A stretch of 64,000 nt of DNA, from NCBI GenBank assembly GCA_036924085.1, contig JAVGWX010000025.1, forward strand, positions 32,664,502 to 32,728,501, read 5' to 3'. Made by a program: the position numbers and the translations under genes. This stretch comes from Ariolimax columbianus (lineage: Eukaryota; Mollusca; Gastropoda; Stylommatophora; Arionidae). Position 1 is the stretch's first letter. Each line of letters begins with the position of its first letter. Shown in pieces: positions 42,878 through 55,504 of the stretch. The notes under the pieces were generated by a model. That model was not told where the DNA came from. It ran no database searches and saw only the letters and a program-made list of their open reading frames with translations.

Positions 42878-45335
42878 GCAAGTTCCAGAAAATATCATCA
42901 CAGCTCTGGAACGTTCCATCAACCTTTTGTCTGAGCATCTGATTTCCACCACAGCCCCTGCCTCAACCACACCTCGCCCCACATCAGCGCCGACTACGCC
43001 ACAGTCCAGAAACACTAGAAGCAAACTTCTCACCCGTGAATTTGCCGGCACCAACAAGCAAAATAGTTCAGAAAGCCGTGAGAACGTCGACACCGGAAAC
43101 AATATTGGTGCGTGGAGCAAAGGAAATACCAAGATAGTTAGACCTGATGAGGTCCTATATAGCGGTGGCGAGCCTGCCAGGAAATACGCAGATCCTGTAA
43201 ATAAACCATCCGTACTGGATGAAGATGTGGAGCTGAAAGACGTACAAGAACGGCATCTGTCACATCTTCATCAACAAAACTATCAGCGGCTTGCACAACC
43301 ACATCCTCAACTCGAAAAAGTGGACTTGTTTGACTCAGACACATTCCACCACACGCCGCCCAGCTCAAACAACTCATCGCCCGCTAGCCAGAGACATATG
43401 CGATCTCAACTGAAATCACCAGCCGTGATACACCACGTTACATTACCTGAGTTTGAGGATATGCCAGAAAATCATTCTCCGCGGGATGATATGAAAGTTA
43501 TTGAGGCTCGGGTTCGGCTAGCTAACTGGGCAAAGAGTGGGGAAATGCCTTGGAAATCAAGTGACAAGTCCAGTGTCAAGACTCTGGATGATGATGGTTT
43601 CGTCAAGCCAGGTTTAGAGGCAGAGCAGTGGTTGAGGACACAAAGAGACCCAACTCTCATCATCGGGGCAGCTAATAAACACGGAGGTTCCAAAACATAC
43701 GAACACAACAACAACAACCATGTCCCTCCATCAACAGATGGCTCGGATGATAGTGCCTCATCTGGGACTAACATCAGCTTCATGACACTTGAACCAGAAG
43801 TGGTAGAGAACTCGGGGTTGAGGTATGTTTCTCTAGGGCCTCGTGTGGCTAAACACTCCTTCCCTCAGCCAGGTAATGTGGTCTCTCAGCTGGGTAATGT
43901 CATCTCCGAGCGCAAGGGAGATACTTCTTATTCAAAAAGAGGGACAAATGGGTTAGAAAACGCATCACGAAATAACTGTAACCATAGCGACCATCAACAA
44001 GATTTTGGGTCTCAAAGTTCAACTAGTTCTCTCGAAAGTTTTCATTCTCCTGTTCACAAACATACTGATGCTTACGGTAAAGTTATTCGGCCAGCTTCTA
44101 CGCCACTCATGAAAGTAGCAAAAGTCGCAGATGAAATGAAAATACGAAGTGAAAGAAGCATCAATAGTTCGAAACAGTGGAAAAGCATTGGAGGAACAAT
44201 ATTCTTTGAGCCTCTTGATTTAAATCGGAAACCTGCGCCGGAACCGGAGCCGGTCAAATATTCCAAATCAGAATTGAGCTTTGAAACTTTGCAGCCAAAT
44301 TCACCGGTCAAGAAAAGTTCACGGTCAAGGTCAGTAGAAGGAATTGCCGAAGATCTGGTTCAGAAATCAGGAGAATTCCCCTCCGATCTGTCTCGAATAA
44401 CCCAGGTTTCAAGCTCTGAACAGCCACATTTGTGGAAGTATAAAAGTTTGGAGGATCTGATAACGGATCTTGAGCGACCAGATCGAGAGAAGGGAGTCGT
44501 GAAAGATGTGAAGACAGCTAAATCTGGACGGAAAAACCAGGCTGATCACGGAAGAACCAGCAATCAGAAGCAGGTAGATTTTGTGAGCAGGCCACGTCAT
44601 TTGCATGCGCCAGTTAAGGCAATGACTTCAGAGTTTTGGGAGTGCCAGAGCGAGGAAGACGCAAAAGAGTCAAATATCCGTGATCAAAGAGAACCAGGCT
44701 TTTCAAAGTTCGGCAATATAGTTACAATTAGAACAGAGAACGAAGTAGGGCATGTCAATCAAATATATAATAAGAAAAACAGTCCAACAAGGCATAAAAC
44801 ACCTGGCAGAAAGGGGCAACAGCTTACAGATTACCAAGAAAGTCGTGATGCCAAAGTAAGAAAGAAGATTGGCTCTCACTGGCATACACCTTCTGAAAGT
44901 AGGTCAGAGCCTCGGCCTTCAGGACGTCGAAGACATCTCGTGACCCAGTTGTCGCAGGAAGACAAAAATTCTGGTATGCATCGAACTCAAGAAGTGCCAG
45001 TCCCCCACAGGTTACAGCGGAAGCAGTCAGTGCCCAGTCTTTCAGATGCCAGCTCGGTAATCTTCATGAGCGAAGTGACGGATATGAGAAGGAGTTTAGA
45101 AGATCTGCAGCCTCTTCAGTTTCTTCATCACGCTTCTCCGCACAAAAATGCTGCGGGCTCGAGGATGACCAGGTCATTGTCGGATCAATCGCTGCATACC
45201 ATACACCATGAAGGGGGCCATTCACAAGGTCAAGGACACAGACCTGACAATCACATTGATGCCTTAGTATCAACATATGTAGCATCACAATCTCATTTTG
45301 ACCTCCGACCTTTTACGCACGATGAACATTTTTAA
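42878..45335 (+). CDS. CEP152: CEP152 terminal coding exon (disordered C-terminal tail)
   Basis: Acceptor cacaaccag ends at 42877; the first base completes Gly (gg+g), giving RTALTG-QVPENIITALERSI, so the short helix ending LLSEHLIST continues the conserved block of vertebrate CEP152. The remaining 790 residues are rich in Ser, Pro, Asn, Gln and His, with no globular domain seen; short blocks such as KYKSLEDLITDLE and DMRRSLEDLQPLQFL may be binding motifs. Stop TAA at 45333-45335. Human CEP152 also has a long low-complexity tail, but I see no clear residue match there. Confidence 0.85.
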
Positions 45336-45342
45336 GGCTAGG

Positions 45343-45590
45343 TTGGGGGAACAGTATGGGTTAGTGGTTAAGTGACACGACTTACAACCAGAAGGTGCTG
45401 GGTTTGATCCCCATCACAGCACCGGCCGTTACCCCAGGGAAGCAAACCCTTAGAAAATGCAGGAGGAAGCAGACCCTTACATAAAATGCATGCTGAAGTC
45501 GGATGCACTGGGCCGACAGGAGCAAAATGAAAACCAGTGTAACGCACACCGCCTTGGGGATTAGAGAAATAAAGCGAATGCAAAAAAAAA
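45343..45590 (+). mobile_element. tRNA-derived SINE (family S1) inserted at the stop codon
   Basis: The target-site duplication aaggctagg lies at 45334-45342 (overlapping the last two bases of the TAA stop) and 45591-45599. The body has an A box (gggttagtggttaagtgac), a B box (gggtttgatcccc), a middle segment (catgctgaagtcggatgcac) and an A-rich tail after gcgaatgc. It is closely similar to the copy at 59093-59345. An aataaa at 45568-45573 within it could act as a poly(A) signal for CEP152. Confidence 0.9.
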
Positions 45591-45599
45591 AAGGCTAGG

Positions 45600-46311
45600 C
45601 TGAATATATCTGAACATTTTAGTTGCCTGGTTGTGGTTTCATCACCTCTCCAAAAATAAAGACGGTAGTGGTAGTCTTCTATGTTTGGTATCAAATAACG
45701 ACATCTATTTCCCTAAAAAATTTGGCAGTTTGTCTCAGCCTCGTTATCACACTATTATCCCTCAAATAACTGCACCTAAAGTGTGGTGGGGGAGGGGGGG
45801 GGTACTCAGTCTGTGGAGCTGACACATTGGCCTCTCTGAGGAAATCAGCATTATTCTCGGCTGTCCATGGGGTACTCAGTCTGTGGAGCTGACACATTGG
45901 CCTCTCTAAGGAAATCAGCATTATCCGGAAGGGATGACATATTTAACTCTCTAGTTATGAAAGATTAGATATGTGCAGTATGTATTCTCGTTAGAACATG
46001 GGGGACCTCGTGATTGGGTAGAAAAAAGTTGGAGTATTCAACTTTGAATGGTTTCAGTAAATGTAAATGTGGAAATAATTTAATCTACGAACATGAAACT
46101 TTGAGAACGTTTTTTCATGTGAATTATCTTTGATAGAAAACCATTGTGTTGTTCATGCATCGATAATCATGAACTTTTTGGGTACAAATGTTTGCTGGTT
46201 TTTTTTAAAAACAAAAACCATATGGCTGTAATCTATTTGACACTAATCTCCGTCCACACAAAAGATACCTTTGTTCATTTAATTGTGAATAGTTTAGTAT
46301 GTGATATCTTC
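45600..46311. other. 3' flank of CEP152, mostly unique
   Basis: Contains two copies of a 69-bp direct repeat at about 45800-45925 (ggtactcagtctgtggagct, gacacattggcctctct), a G-rich run at 45788-45800, and AT-rich sequence. No gene recognised. Confidence 0.5.
45655..45660 (+). terminator. Candidate CEP152 polyadenylation signal
   Basis: AATAAA 320 bases after the stop codon in original (non-SINE) 3' flank. Another AATAAA at 45568-45573 inside the SINE is an alternative. Neither can be chosen without transcript ends. Confidence 0.4.
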
Positions 46312-49300
46312 ATGAACTATTACTGACTAGCAGATGTAGACAGACCATTTGTTGCCAGTCAGTCGAACTTGACAATATGAACTATTACTGACTAGCAGAT
46401 GTAGACAGACCATTTGTTGCCAGTCAGTCGGACTTGACAATATGAACTATTACTGACTAGCAGATGTAGACAGACCATTTGTTGCCAGTCAGTAGAACTT
46501 GACAATATGAACTATTACTGACTAGCAGATGTAGACAGACCATTTGTTGCCAGTCAGTCGAACTTGACAATATGAACTATTACTGACTAGCAGATGTAGA
46601 CAGACCATTTGTTGCCAGTCAGTCGAACTTGACAATATGAACTATTACTGACTAGCAGATGTAGACAGACCATTTGTTGCCAGTCAGTCGAACTTGACAA
46701 TATGAACTATTACTGACTAGCAGATGTAGACAGACCATTTGTTGCCAGTCAGTCGAACTTGACAATATGAACTATTACTGACTAGCAGATGTAGACAGAC
46801 CATTTGTTGCCAGTCAGTCGAACTTGACAATATGAACTATTACTGACTAGCAGATGTAGACAGACCATTTGTTGCCAGTCAGTCGAACTTGACAATATGA
46901 ACTATTACTGACTAGCAGATGTAGACAGACCATTTGTTGCCAGTCAGTCGAACTTGACAATATGAACTATTACTGACTAGCAGATGTAGACAGACCATTT
47001 GTTGCCAGTCAGTCGGACTTGACAATATGAACTATTACTGACTAGCAGATGTAGACAGACCATTTGTTGCCAGTCAGTCGAACTTGACAATATGAACTAT
47101 TACTGACTAGCAGATGTAGACAGACCATTTGTTGCCAGTCAGTCGAACTTGACAATATGAACTATTACTGACTAGCAGATGTAGACAGACCATTTGTTGC
47201 CAGTCAGTCGAACTTGACAATATGAACTATTACTGACTAGCAGATGTAGACAGACCATTTGTTGCCAGTCAGTAGAACTTGACAATATGAACTATTACTG
47301 ACTAGCAGATGTAGACAGACCATTTGTTGCCAGTCAGTCGAACTTGACAATATGAACTATTACTGACTAGCAGATGTAGACAGACCATTTGTTGCCAGTC
47401 AGTCGAACTTGACAATATGAACTATTACTGACTAGCAGATGTAGACAGACCATTTGTTGCCAGTCAGTAGAACTTGACAATATGAACTATTACTGACTAG
47501 CAGATGTAGACAGACCATTTGTTGCCAGTCAGTCGAACTTGACAATATGAACTATTACTGACTAGCAGATGTAGACAGACCATTTGTTGCCAGTCAGTCG
47601 AACTTGACAATATGAACTATTACTGACTAGCAGATGTAGACAGACCATTTGTTGCCAGTCAGTCGAACTTGACAATATGAACTATTACTGACTAGCAGAT
47701 GTAGACAGACCATTTGTTGCCAGTCAGTCGAACTTGACAATATGAACTATTACTGACTAGCAGATGTAGACAGACCATTTGTTGCCAGTCAGTCGAACTT
47801 GACAATATGAACTATTACTGACTAGCAGATGTAGACAGACCATTTGTTGCCAGTCAGTCGAACTTGACAATATGAACTATTACTGACTAGCAGATGTAGA
47901 CAGACCATTTGTTGCCAGTCAGTAGAACTTGACAATATGAACTATTACTGACTAGCAGATGTAGACAGACCATTTGTTGCCAGTCAGTAGAACTTGACAA
48001 TATGAACTATTACTGACTAGCAGATGTAGACAGACCATTTGTTGCCAGTCAGTAGAACTTGACAATATGAACTATTACTGACTAGCAGATGTAGACAGAC
48101 CATTTGTTGCCAGTCAGTCGAACTTGACAATATGAACTATTACTGACTAGCAGATGTAGACAGACCATTTGTTGCCAGTCAGTCGAACTTGACAATATGA
48201 ACTATTACTGACTAGCAGATGTAGACAGACCATTTGTTGCCAGTCAGTAGAACTTGACAATATGAACTATTACTGACTAGCAGATGTAGACAGACCATTT
48301 GTTGCCAGTCAGTAGAACTTGACAATATGAACTATTACTGACTAGCAGATGTAGACAGACCATTTGTTGCCAGTCAGTCGAACTTGACAATATGAACTAT
48401 TACTGACTAGCAGATGTAGACAGACCATTTGTTGCCAGTCAGTCGAACTTGACAATATGAACTATTACTGACTAGCAGATGTAGACAGACCATTTGTTGC
48501 CAGTCAGTCGAACTTGACAATATGAACTATTACTGACTAGCAGATGTAGACAGACCATTTGTTGCCAGTCAGTCGAACTTGACAATATGAACTATTACTG
48601 ACTAGCAGATGTAGACAGACCATTTGTTGCCAGTCAGTCGAACTTGACAATATGAACTATTACTGACTAGCAGATGTAGACAGACCATTTGTTGCCAGTC
48701 AGTCGGACTTGACAATATGAACTATTACTGACTAGCAGATGTAGACAGACCATTTGTTGCCAGTCAGTAGAACTTGACAATATGAACTATTACTGACTAG
48801 CAGATGTAGACAGACCATTTGTTGCCAGTCAGTCGAACTTGACAATATGAACTATTACTGACTAGCAGATGTAGACAGACCATTTGTTGCCAGTCAGTCG
48901 AACTTGACAATATGAACTATTACTGACTAGCAGATGTAGACAGACCATTTGTTGCCAGTCAGTCGAACTTGACAATATGAACTATTACTGACTAGCAGAT
49001 GTAGACAGACCATTTGTTGCCAGTCAGTCGAACTTGACAATATGAACTATTACTGACTAGCAGATGTAGACAGACCATTTGTTGCCAGTCAGTCGAACTT
49101 GACAATATGAACTATTACTGACTAGCAGATGTAGACAGACCATTTGTTGCCAGTCAGTCGAACTTGACAATATGAACTATTACTGACTAGCAGATGTAGA
49201 CAGACCATTTGTTGCCAGTCAGTCGAACTTGACAATATGAACTATTACTGACTAGCAGATGTAGACAGACCATTTGTTGCCAGTCAGTCGGACTTGACAA

Positions 49301-50738
49301 TATGAACTATTACTGACTAGCAGATGTAGACAGACCATTTGTTGCCAGTCAGTCGAACTTGACAATATGAACTATTACTGACTAGCAGATGTAGACAGAC
49401 CATTTGTTGCCAGTCAGTCGAACTTGACAATATGAACTATTACTGACTAGCAGATGTAGACAGACCATTTGTTGCCAGTCAGTCGAACTTGACAATATGA
49501 ACTATTACTGACTAGCAGATGTAGACAGACCATTTGTTGCCAGTCAGTAGAACTTGACAATATGAACTATTACTGACTAGCAGATGTAGACAGACCATTT
49601 GTTGCCAGTCAGTCGAACTTGACAATATGAACTATTACTGACTAGCAGATGTAGACAGACCATTTGTTGCCAGTCAGTCGAACTTGACAATATGAACTAT
49701 TACTGACTAGCAGATGTAGACAGACCATTTGTTGCCAGTCAGTAGAACTTGACAATATGAACTATTACTGACTAGCAGATGTAGACAGACCATTTGTTGC
49801 CAGTCAGTCGAACTTGACAATATGAACTATTACTGACTAGCAGATGTAGACAGACCATTTGTTGCCAGTCAGTCGAACTTGACAATATGAACTATTACTG
49901 ACTAGCAGATGTAGACAGACCATTTGTTGCCAGTCAGTCGAACTTGACAATATGAACTATTACTGACTAGCAGATGTAGACAGACCATTTGTTGCCAGTC
50001 AGTCGAACTTGACAATATGAACTATTACTGACTAGCAGATGTAGACAGACCATTTGTTGCCAGTCAGTCGAACTTGACAATATGAACTATTACTGACTAG
50101 CAGATGTAGACAGACCATTTGTTGCCAGTCAGTCGAACTTGACAATATGAACTATTACTGACTAGCAGATGTAGACAGACCATTTGTTGCCAGTCAGTAG
50201 AACTTGACAATATGAACTATTACTGACTAGCAGATGTAGACAGACCATTTGTTGCCAGTCAGTAGAACTTGACAATATGAACTATTACTGACTAGCAGAT
50301 GTAGACAGACCATTTGTTGCCAGTCAGTAGAACTTGACAATATGAACTATTACTGACTAGCAGATGTAGACAGACCATTTGTTGCCAGTCAGTCGAACTT
50401 GACAATATGAACTATTACTGACTAGCAGATGTAGACAGACCATTTGTTGCCAGTCAGTCGAACTTGACAATATGAACTATTACTGACTAGCAGATGTAGA
50501 CAGACCATTTGTTGCCAGTCAGTAGAACTTGACAATATGAACTATTACTGACTAGCAGATGTAGACAGACCATTTGTTGCCAGTCAGTAGAACTTGACAA
50601 TATGAACTATTACTGACTAGCAGATGTAGACAGACCATTTGTTGCCAGTCAGTCGAACTTGACAATATGAACTATTACTGACTAGCAGATGTAGACAGAC
50701 CATTTGTTGCCAGTCAGTCGAACTTGACAATATGAAAG
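46312..50738. repeat. 65-bp satellite-like array, 4.4 kb
   Basis: About 68 copies of a 65-bp unit (atgaactattactgactagc, agatgtagacagaccatttg, ttgccagtcagtcgaacttg, acaat). Copies are nearly identical; almost all variation is at one spot (agtcgaact, agtagaact or agtcggact). This homogeneity, much higher than in the intron arrays, points to recent amplification. It lies 1 kb downstream of the CEP152 stop. Confidence 0.97.
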
Positions 50739-50769
50739 ATACATCAGCAGATTTACAATTAAAGGTTCT

Positions 50770-53700
50770 TTTCTTGCACCCCAGAGTGGAGGTAGCACCC
50801 CAGAGTGGAGGCAGCACCCCAGAGTGGAGGTAGCATCCCAGAGTGGAGGTAGCACCCCAGAGTGGAGGTAGCACCCCAGAGTGGAGGCAGCACCCCAGAG
50901 TGGAGGTAGCATCCCAGAGTGGAGGTAGCACCCCAGAGTGGAGGTAGCACCCCAGAGTGGAGGTAGCATCCCAGAGTGGAGGTAGCACCCCAGAGTGGAG
51001 GTAGCACCCCAGAGTGGAGGTAGCACCCCAGAGTGGAGGTAGCACCCCAGAGTGGAGGTAGCACCCCAGAGTGGAGGTAGTACCCCAGAGTGGAGGTAGC
51101 ACCCCAGAGTGGAGGTAGCACCCCAGAGTGGAGGCAGCACCCCAGAGTGGAGGTAGCACCCCAGAGTGGAGGTAGCACCCCAGAGTGGAGGTAGCACCCC
51201 AGAGTGGAGGTAGCACCCCAGAGTGGAGGTAGCACCCCAGAGTGGAGGTAGCACCCCAGAGTGGAGGTAGCACCCCAGAGTGGAGGTAGCACCCCAGAGT
51301 GGAGGTAGCACCCCAGAGTGGAGGTAGCACCCCAGAGTGGAGGTAGCATCCCAGAGTGGAGGTAGCATCCCAGAGTGGAGGTAGCACCCCAGAGTGGAGG
51401 TAGCACCCCAGAGTGGAGGTAGCACCCCAGAGTGGAGGTAGCACCCCAGAGTGGAGGTAGCACCCCAGAGTGGAGGTAGCACCCCAGAGTGGAGGTAGCA
51501 CCCCAGAGTGGAGGTAGCACCCCAGAGTGGAGGCAGCACCCCAGAGTTGAGGTAGCACCCCAGAGTGGAGGCAGCACCCCAGAGTGGAGGTAGCACCCCA
51601 GAGTGGAGGTAGCACCCCAGAGTCCAGGTAGCACCCCAGAGTGGAGATAGCACCCCATAGTGGAGGTAGCACCCCAGAGTGGAGGTAGTACACCAGAGTC
51701 CAGGTAGCACCCCAGAGTGGAGGTAGTACCCCAGAGTCCAGGTAGCACCCCAGAGTAGAGGTAGTACCCCAGAGTCCAGGTAGCACCCCAGAGTGGAGGT
51801 AGTACCCCAGAGTCCAGGTAGCACCCCACCCAGAGTCCAGGTAGCACCCCAGAGTCCAGGTAGCACCCCAGAGTGGAGGTAGCACCCCAGAGTCCAGGTA
51901 GCACCCCAGAGTCCAGGTAGCACCCCAGAGTCCAGGTAGCACCCCACCCAGAGTGGAGGTAGCACCCCAGAGTCCAGGTAGCACCCCAGAGTCCAGGTAG
52001 CACCCCAGAGTGGAGATAGCACCCCAGAGTGGAGGTAGCACCCCAGAGTGGAGGTAGTACACCAGAGTCCAGGTAGCACCCCAGAGTGGAGGTAGTACCC
52101 CAGAGTCCAGGTAGCACCCCAGAGTGGAGGTAGTACCCCAGAGTCCAGGTAGCACCCCAGAGTGGAGGTAGTACCCCAGAGTCCAGGTAGCACCCCACCC
52201 AGAGTCCAGGTAGCACCCCAGAGTGGAGGTAGTACCCCAGAGTCCAGGTAGTACCCCAGAGTCCAGGTAGTACCCCAGAGTCCAGGTAGCACCCCAGAGT
52301 GGAGGTAGCACCCCAGAGTCCAGATAGCACCCCAGAGTGGAGGTAGCACCCCAGAGTCCAGGTAGCACCCCAGAGTCCAGGTAGCACCCCAGAGTCCAGG
52401 TAGCACCCCAGAGTCCAGGTAGCACCCCACCCAGAGTGGAGGTAGCACCCCAGAGTCCAGGTAGCACCCCAGAGTCCAGGTAGCACCCCAGAGTCCAGGT
52501 AGCACCCCAGAGTGGAGGTAGCACCCCAGAGTGGAGGTAGCACCCCAGAGTGGAGGTAGCACCCCAGAGTGGAGGTAGCACCCCAGAGTGGAGGTAGCAC
52601 CCCAGAGTGGAGGTAGCATCCCAGAGTGGAGGTAGCATCCCAGAGTGGAGGTAGCACCCCAGAGTGGAGGTAGCACCCCAGAGTGGAGGTAGCACCCCAG
52701 AGTGGAGGTAGCACCCCAGAGTGGAGGTAGCACCCCAGAGTGGAGGTAGCACCCCAGAGTGGAGGTAGCACCCCAGAGTGGAGGTAGCACCCCAGAGTGG
52801 AGGCAGCACCCCAGAGTTGAGGTAGCACCCCAGAGTGGAGGCAGCACCCCAGAGTGGAGGTAGCACCCCAGAGTGGAGGTAGCACCCCAGAGTCCAGGTA
52901 GCACCCCAGAGTGGAGATAGCACCCCAGAGTGGAGGTAGCACCCCAGAGTGGAGGTAGTACACCAGAGTCCAGGTAGCACCCCAGAGTGGAGGTAGTACC
53001 CCAGAGTCCAGGTAGCACCCCAGAGTGGAGGTAGTACCCCAGAGTCCAGGTAGCACCCCACCCAGAGTCCAGGTAGCACCCCAGAGTCCAGGTAGCACCC
53101 CAGAGTGGAGGTAGCACCCCAGAGTCCAGGTAGCACCCCAGAGTCCAGGTAGCACCCCAGAGTCCAGGTAGCACCCCACCCAGAGTGGAGGTAGCACCCC
53201 AGAGTCCAGGTAGCACCCCAGAGTCCAGGTAGCACCCCAGAGTGGAGATAGCACCCCAGAGTGGAGGTAGCACCCCAGAGTGGAGGTAGTACACCAGAGT
53301 CCAGGTAGCACCCCAGAGTGGAGGTAGTACCCCAGAGTCCAGGTAGCACCCCAGAGTGGAGGTAGTACCCCAGAGTCCAGGTAGCACCCCAGAGTGGAGG
53401 TAGTACCCCAGAGTCCAGGTAGCACCCCACCCAGAGTCCAGGTAGCACCCCAGAGTGGAGGTAGTACCCCAGAGTCCAGGTAGTACCCCAGAGTCCAGGT
53501 AGTACCCCAGAGTCCAGGTAGCACCCCAGAGTGGAGGTAGCACCCCAGAGTCCAGATAGCACCCCAGAGTGGAGGTAGCACCCCAGAGTCCAGGTAGCAC
53601 CCCAGAGTCCAGGTAGCACCCCAGAGTCCAGGTAGCACCCCAGAGTCCAGGTAGCACCCCACCCAGAGTGGAGGTAGCACCCCAGAGTCCAGGTAGCACC

Positions 53701-54528
53701 CCAGAGTCCAGGTAGCACCCCAGAGTCCAGGTAGCACCCCAGAGTGGAGGTAGCACCCCAGAGTGGAGGTAGCACCCCACAGTCCAGGTAGCACCCCAGA
53801 GTGGAGGTAGCACCCCAGAGTCCAGGTAGCACCCTAGAGTCCAGGTAGCACCCCAGAGTCCAGGTAGCACCCCATAGTGGAGGTAGTACCCCAGAGTGCA
53901 GATAGCACCCCAGAGTCTAGGTAGCACCCCAGAGTGGAGGCAGCACCCCAGAGTGGAGGCAGCACCCCAGAGTGGAGGTAGCACCCCAGAGTCCAGGTAG
54001 CACCCCAGAGTGGAGGTAGCACCCCAGAGTCCAGGTAGCACCCCAGAGTGGAGATAGCACCCCAGAGTGGAGGTAGCACCCCAGAGTCCAGGTAGCACCC
54101 CAGAGTCCAGGTAGCACCCCAGAGTGGAGGTAGTACCCCAGAGTCCAGGTAGCACCCCACCCAGAGTCCAGGTAGCACCCCAGAGTCCAGGTAGCACCCC
54201 AGAGTGGAGGTAGTACCCCAGAGTCCAGGTAGTACCCCAGAGTCCAGGTAGTACCCCAGAGTGGAGGTAGCACCCCAGAGTCCAGATAGCACCCCAGAGT
54301 GGAGGTAGCACCCCAGAGTCCAGGTAGCACCCCAGAGTCCAGGTAGCACCCCACCCAGAGTGGAGGTAGCACCCCACCCAGAGTGGAGGTAGCACCCCAG
54401 AGTCCAGGTAGCACCCCAGAGTCCAGGTAGCACCCCAGAGTCCAGGTAGCACCCCATAGTGGAGGTAGCACCCCAGAGTCTAGGTAGCACCCCAGAGTGG
54501 AGGTAGCACCCCAGAGTCCAGGTAGCAC
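50770..54528. repeat. 19-bp minisatellite with higher-order structure, 3.76 kb
   Basis: About 195 copies of caccccagagtggaggtag and caccccagagtccaggtag, plus variants (catccc, gaggcag, gtagtac, and a four-base insertion giving caccccacccagag). Marker variants recur in the same order: agagttgagg near 51544 and 52814, and gtacaccag near 51690, 52049, 52960 and 53291, showing a duplicated block of about 1.24-1.27 kb. Antisense frames above 1000 residues (GATSTLGCYLHSGVLPPLW type) are artefacts. Confidence 0.96.
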
Positions 54529-54676
54529 CCTGGGTAGTGCTCTGGCTTCCCAGTTTAGTGGTCAGGGTTCGGTGCCAAATTGGTGTAGGATTTCTCCCGA
54601 TCGTAAGATGACTCTTGGGGTCGACTCAGCCTCAAACATTGGGGACCATAATAATCTGTGAAAGTTAAGGTATCCA

Positions 54677-54782
54677 TTGACCACATCACCCCTAGTGTGC
54701 CGCAGGTCAAGTTGACCACATCACCCCTAGTGTGCCGCAGGTCAAGTTGACCACATCACCCCTAGTGTGCCGCAGGTCAAGA
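54677..54782. repeat. 35-bp tandem repeat, three copies
   Basis: Unit ttgaccacatcacccctagt plus gtgccgcaggtcaag. Confidence 0.9.
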
Positions 54783-55424
54783 CAAAATATGGGCCATGGG
54801 CCTAACACCTTAAATTGGAAAATTTGCCAGATTGGCATGAAATTGGGATCTTTACTTTCCTTTTTTTTTTACTTTTTGCAACCTCCCCCACTGCACTCTT
54901 ACCCCGTCCATTTTCACTCACTCCCCTTTCCCCTTTCGTCAACACATGCATTCTCCCCCCAACCCCCACACACTTATCCACCAGAAAAATGCGCTATGTG
55001 TTTTATTTAATTTTGTTTGTAAAATGATGTCCAAATCAAATGGAATGTATTGACAAAAGTTTAAGCAAAGAAATTTGAAGAAGAAAAATATCATAGAACT
55101 ATGATTTGGTCTACGATCATTTTGCAGCCTAGGCAAGGACCACATCCCTAGACCACCATGCCGATTGAAAATAAAGTTACACAAAGGAAGTTTGTAGTGT
55201 TTGTTTGTCTTTACGACGCAGGAAGACAAAAAAACACGTTTCGTTTCGTACAAATATGACCTAACTTTATTGATAAACTCGCTGTACAACTATGTAAATT
55301 CAGTGGCACTTACAGCTGGGACATAAACAAACCGCAGCTGTTTCCCCGATCTCAACTATTTATTTACTGACATCATAATACAATGGAATGCGTTGATTTG
55401 ATTTTAAAGATAAAGAAGAAAAAA
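54783..55424. other. Intergenic stretch, no gene recognised
   Basis: Pyrimidine-rich at 54850-54985, then AT-rich. A minus-strand 116-residue frame (54939-55289) has no recognised domain. Confidence 0.4.
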
Positions 55425-55429
55425 ATATT

Positions 55430-55500
55430 TGCGCTTGTTCAGGATTTGAACCCTGGACTTCTCATGCCATAAGTGAGAGTCACATGATTCGACCAGCCAA
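55430..55500 (-). mobile_element. tRNA-like SINE head
   Basis: The reverse complement has a B-box-like gggttcaaatcctg with a plausible upstream A box. Short and without a clear tail. Confidence 0.45.
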
Positions 55501-55504
55501 TCAA

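Larger units (their letters stand above)
2749..45335 (+). other. CEP152: CEP152-like gene, 3' portion (12 exons, 5' end outside window)
   Basis: Span of the only host gene I can support. Twelve segments with AG acceptors and GT donors join with matching phases (2-0, 0-0, 0-2, 2-0, 0-0, 0-1, 1-0, 0-0, 0-0, 0-1, 1-2, 2-stop) into 6528 coding bases after the first split codon, an exact multiple of three, giving about 2175 residues without a stop. CEP152 is a pericentriolar scaffold that recruits PLK4 and, with CEP63, starts centriole duplication. Its PLK4-binding acidic N-terminus would lie upstream of the window. The match to vertebrate CEP152 is clearest in exons 10-12. Human CEP152 is about 1710 residues, so this protein is larger, mainly through the 2.5-kb exon and a long tail. 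Exons fill about 15% of the span. Confidence 0.82.

Noticed and set aside
50617..54528. Antisense frames of 1011-1256 residues (Gly/Leu/Ser/Thr/Tyr/Trp repeats)
   Set aside because: They consist solely of the 19-bp repeat read in three frames; no splice, start or family evidence.
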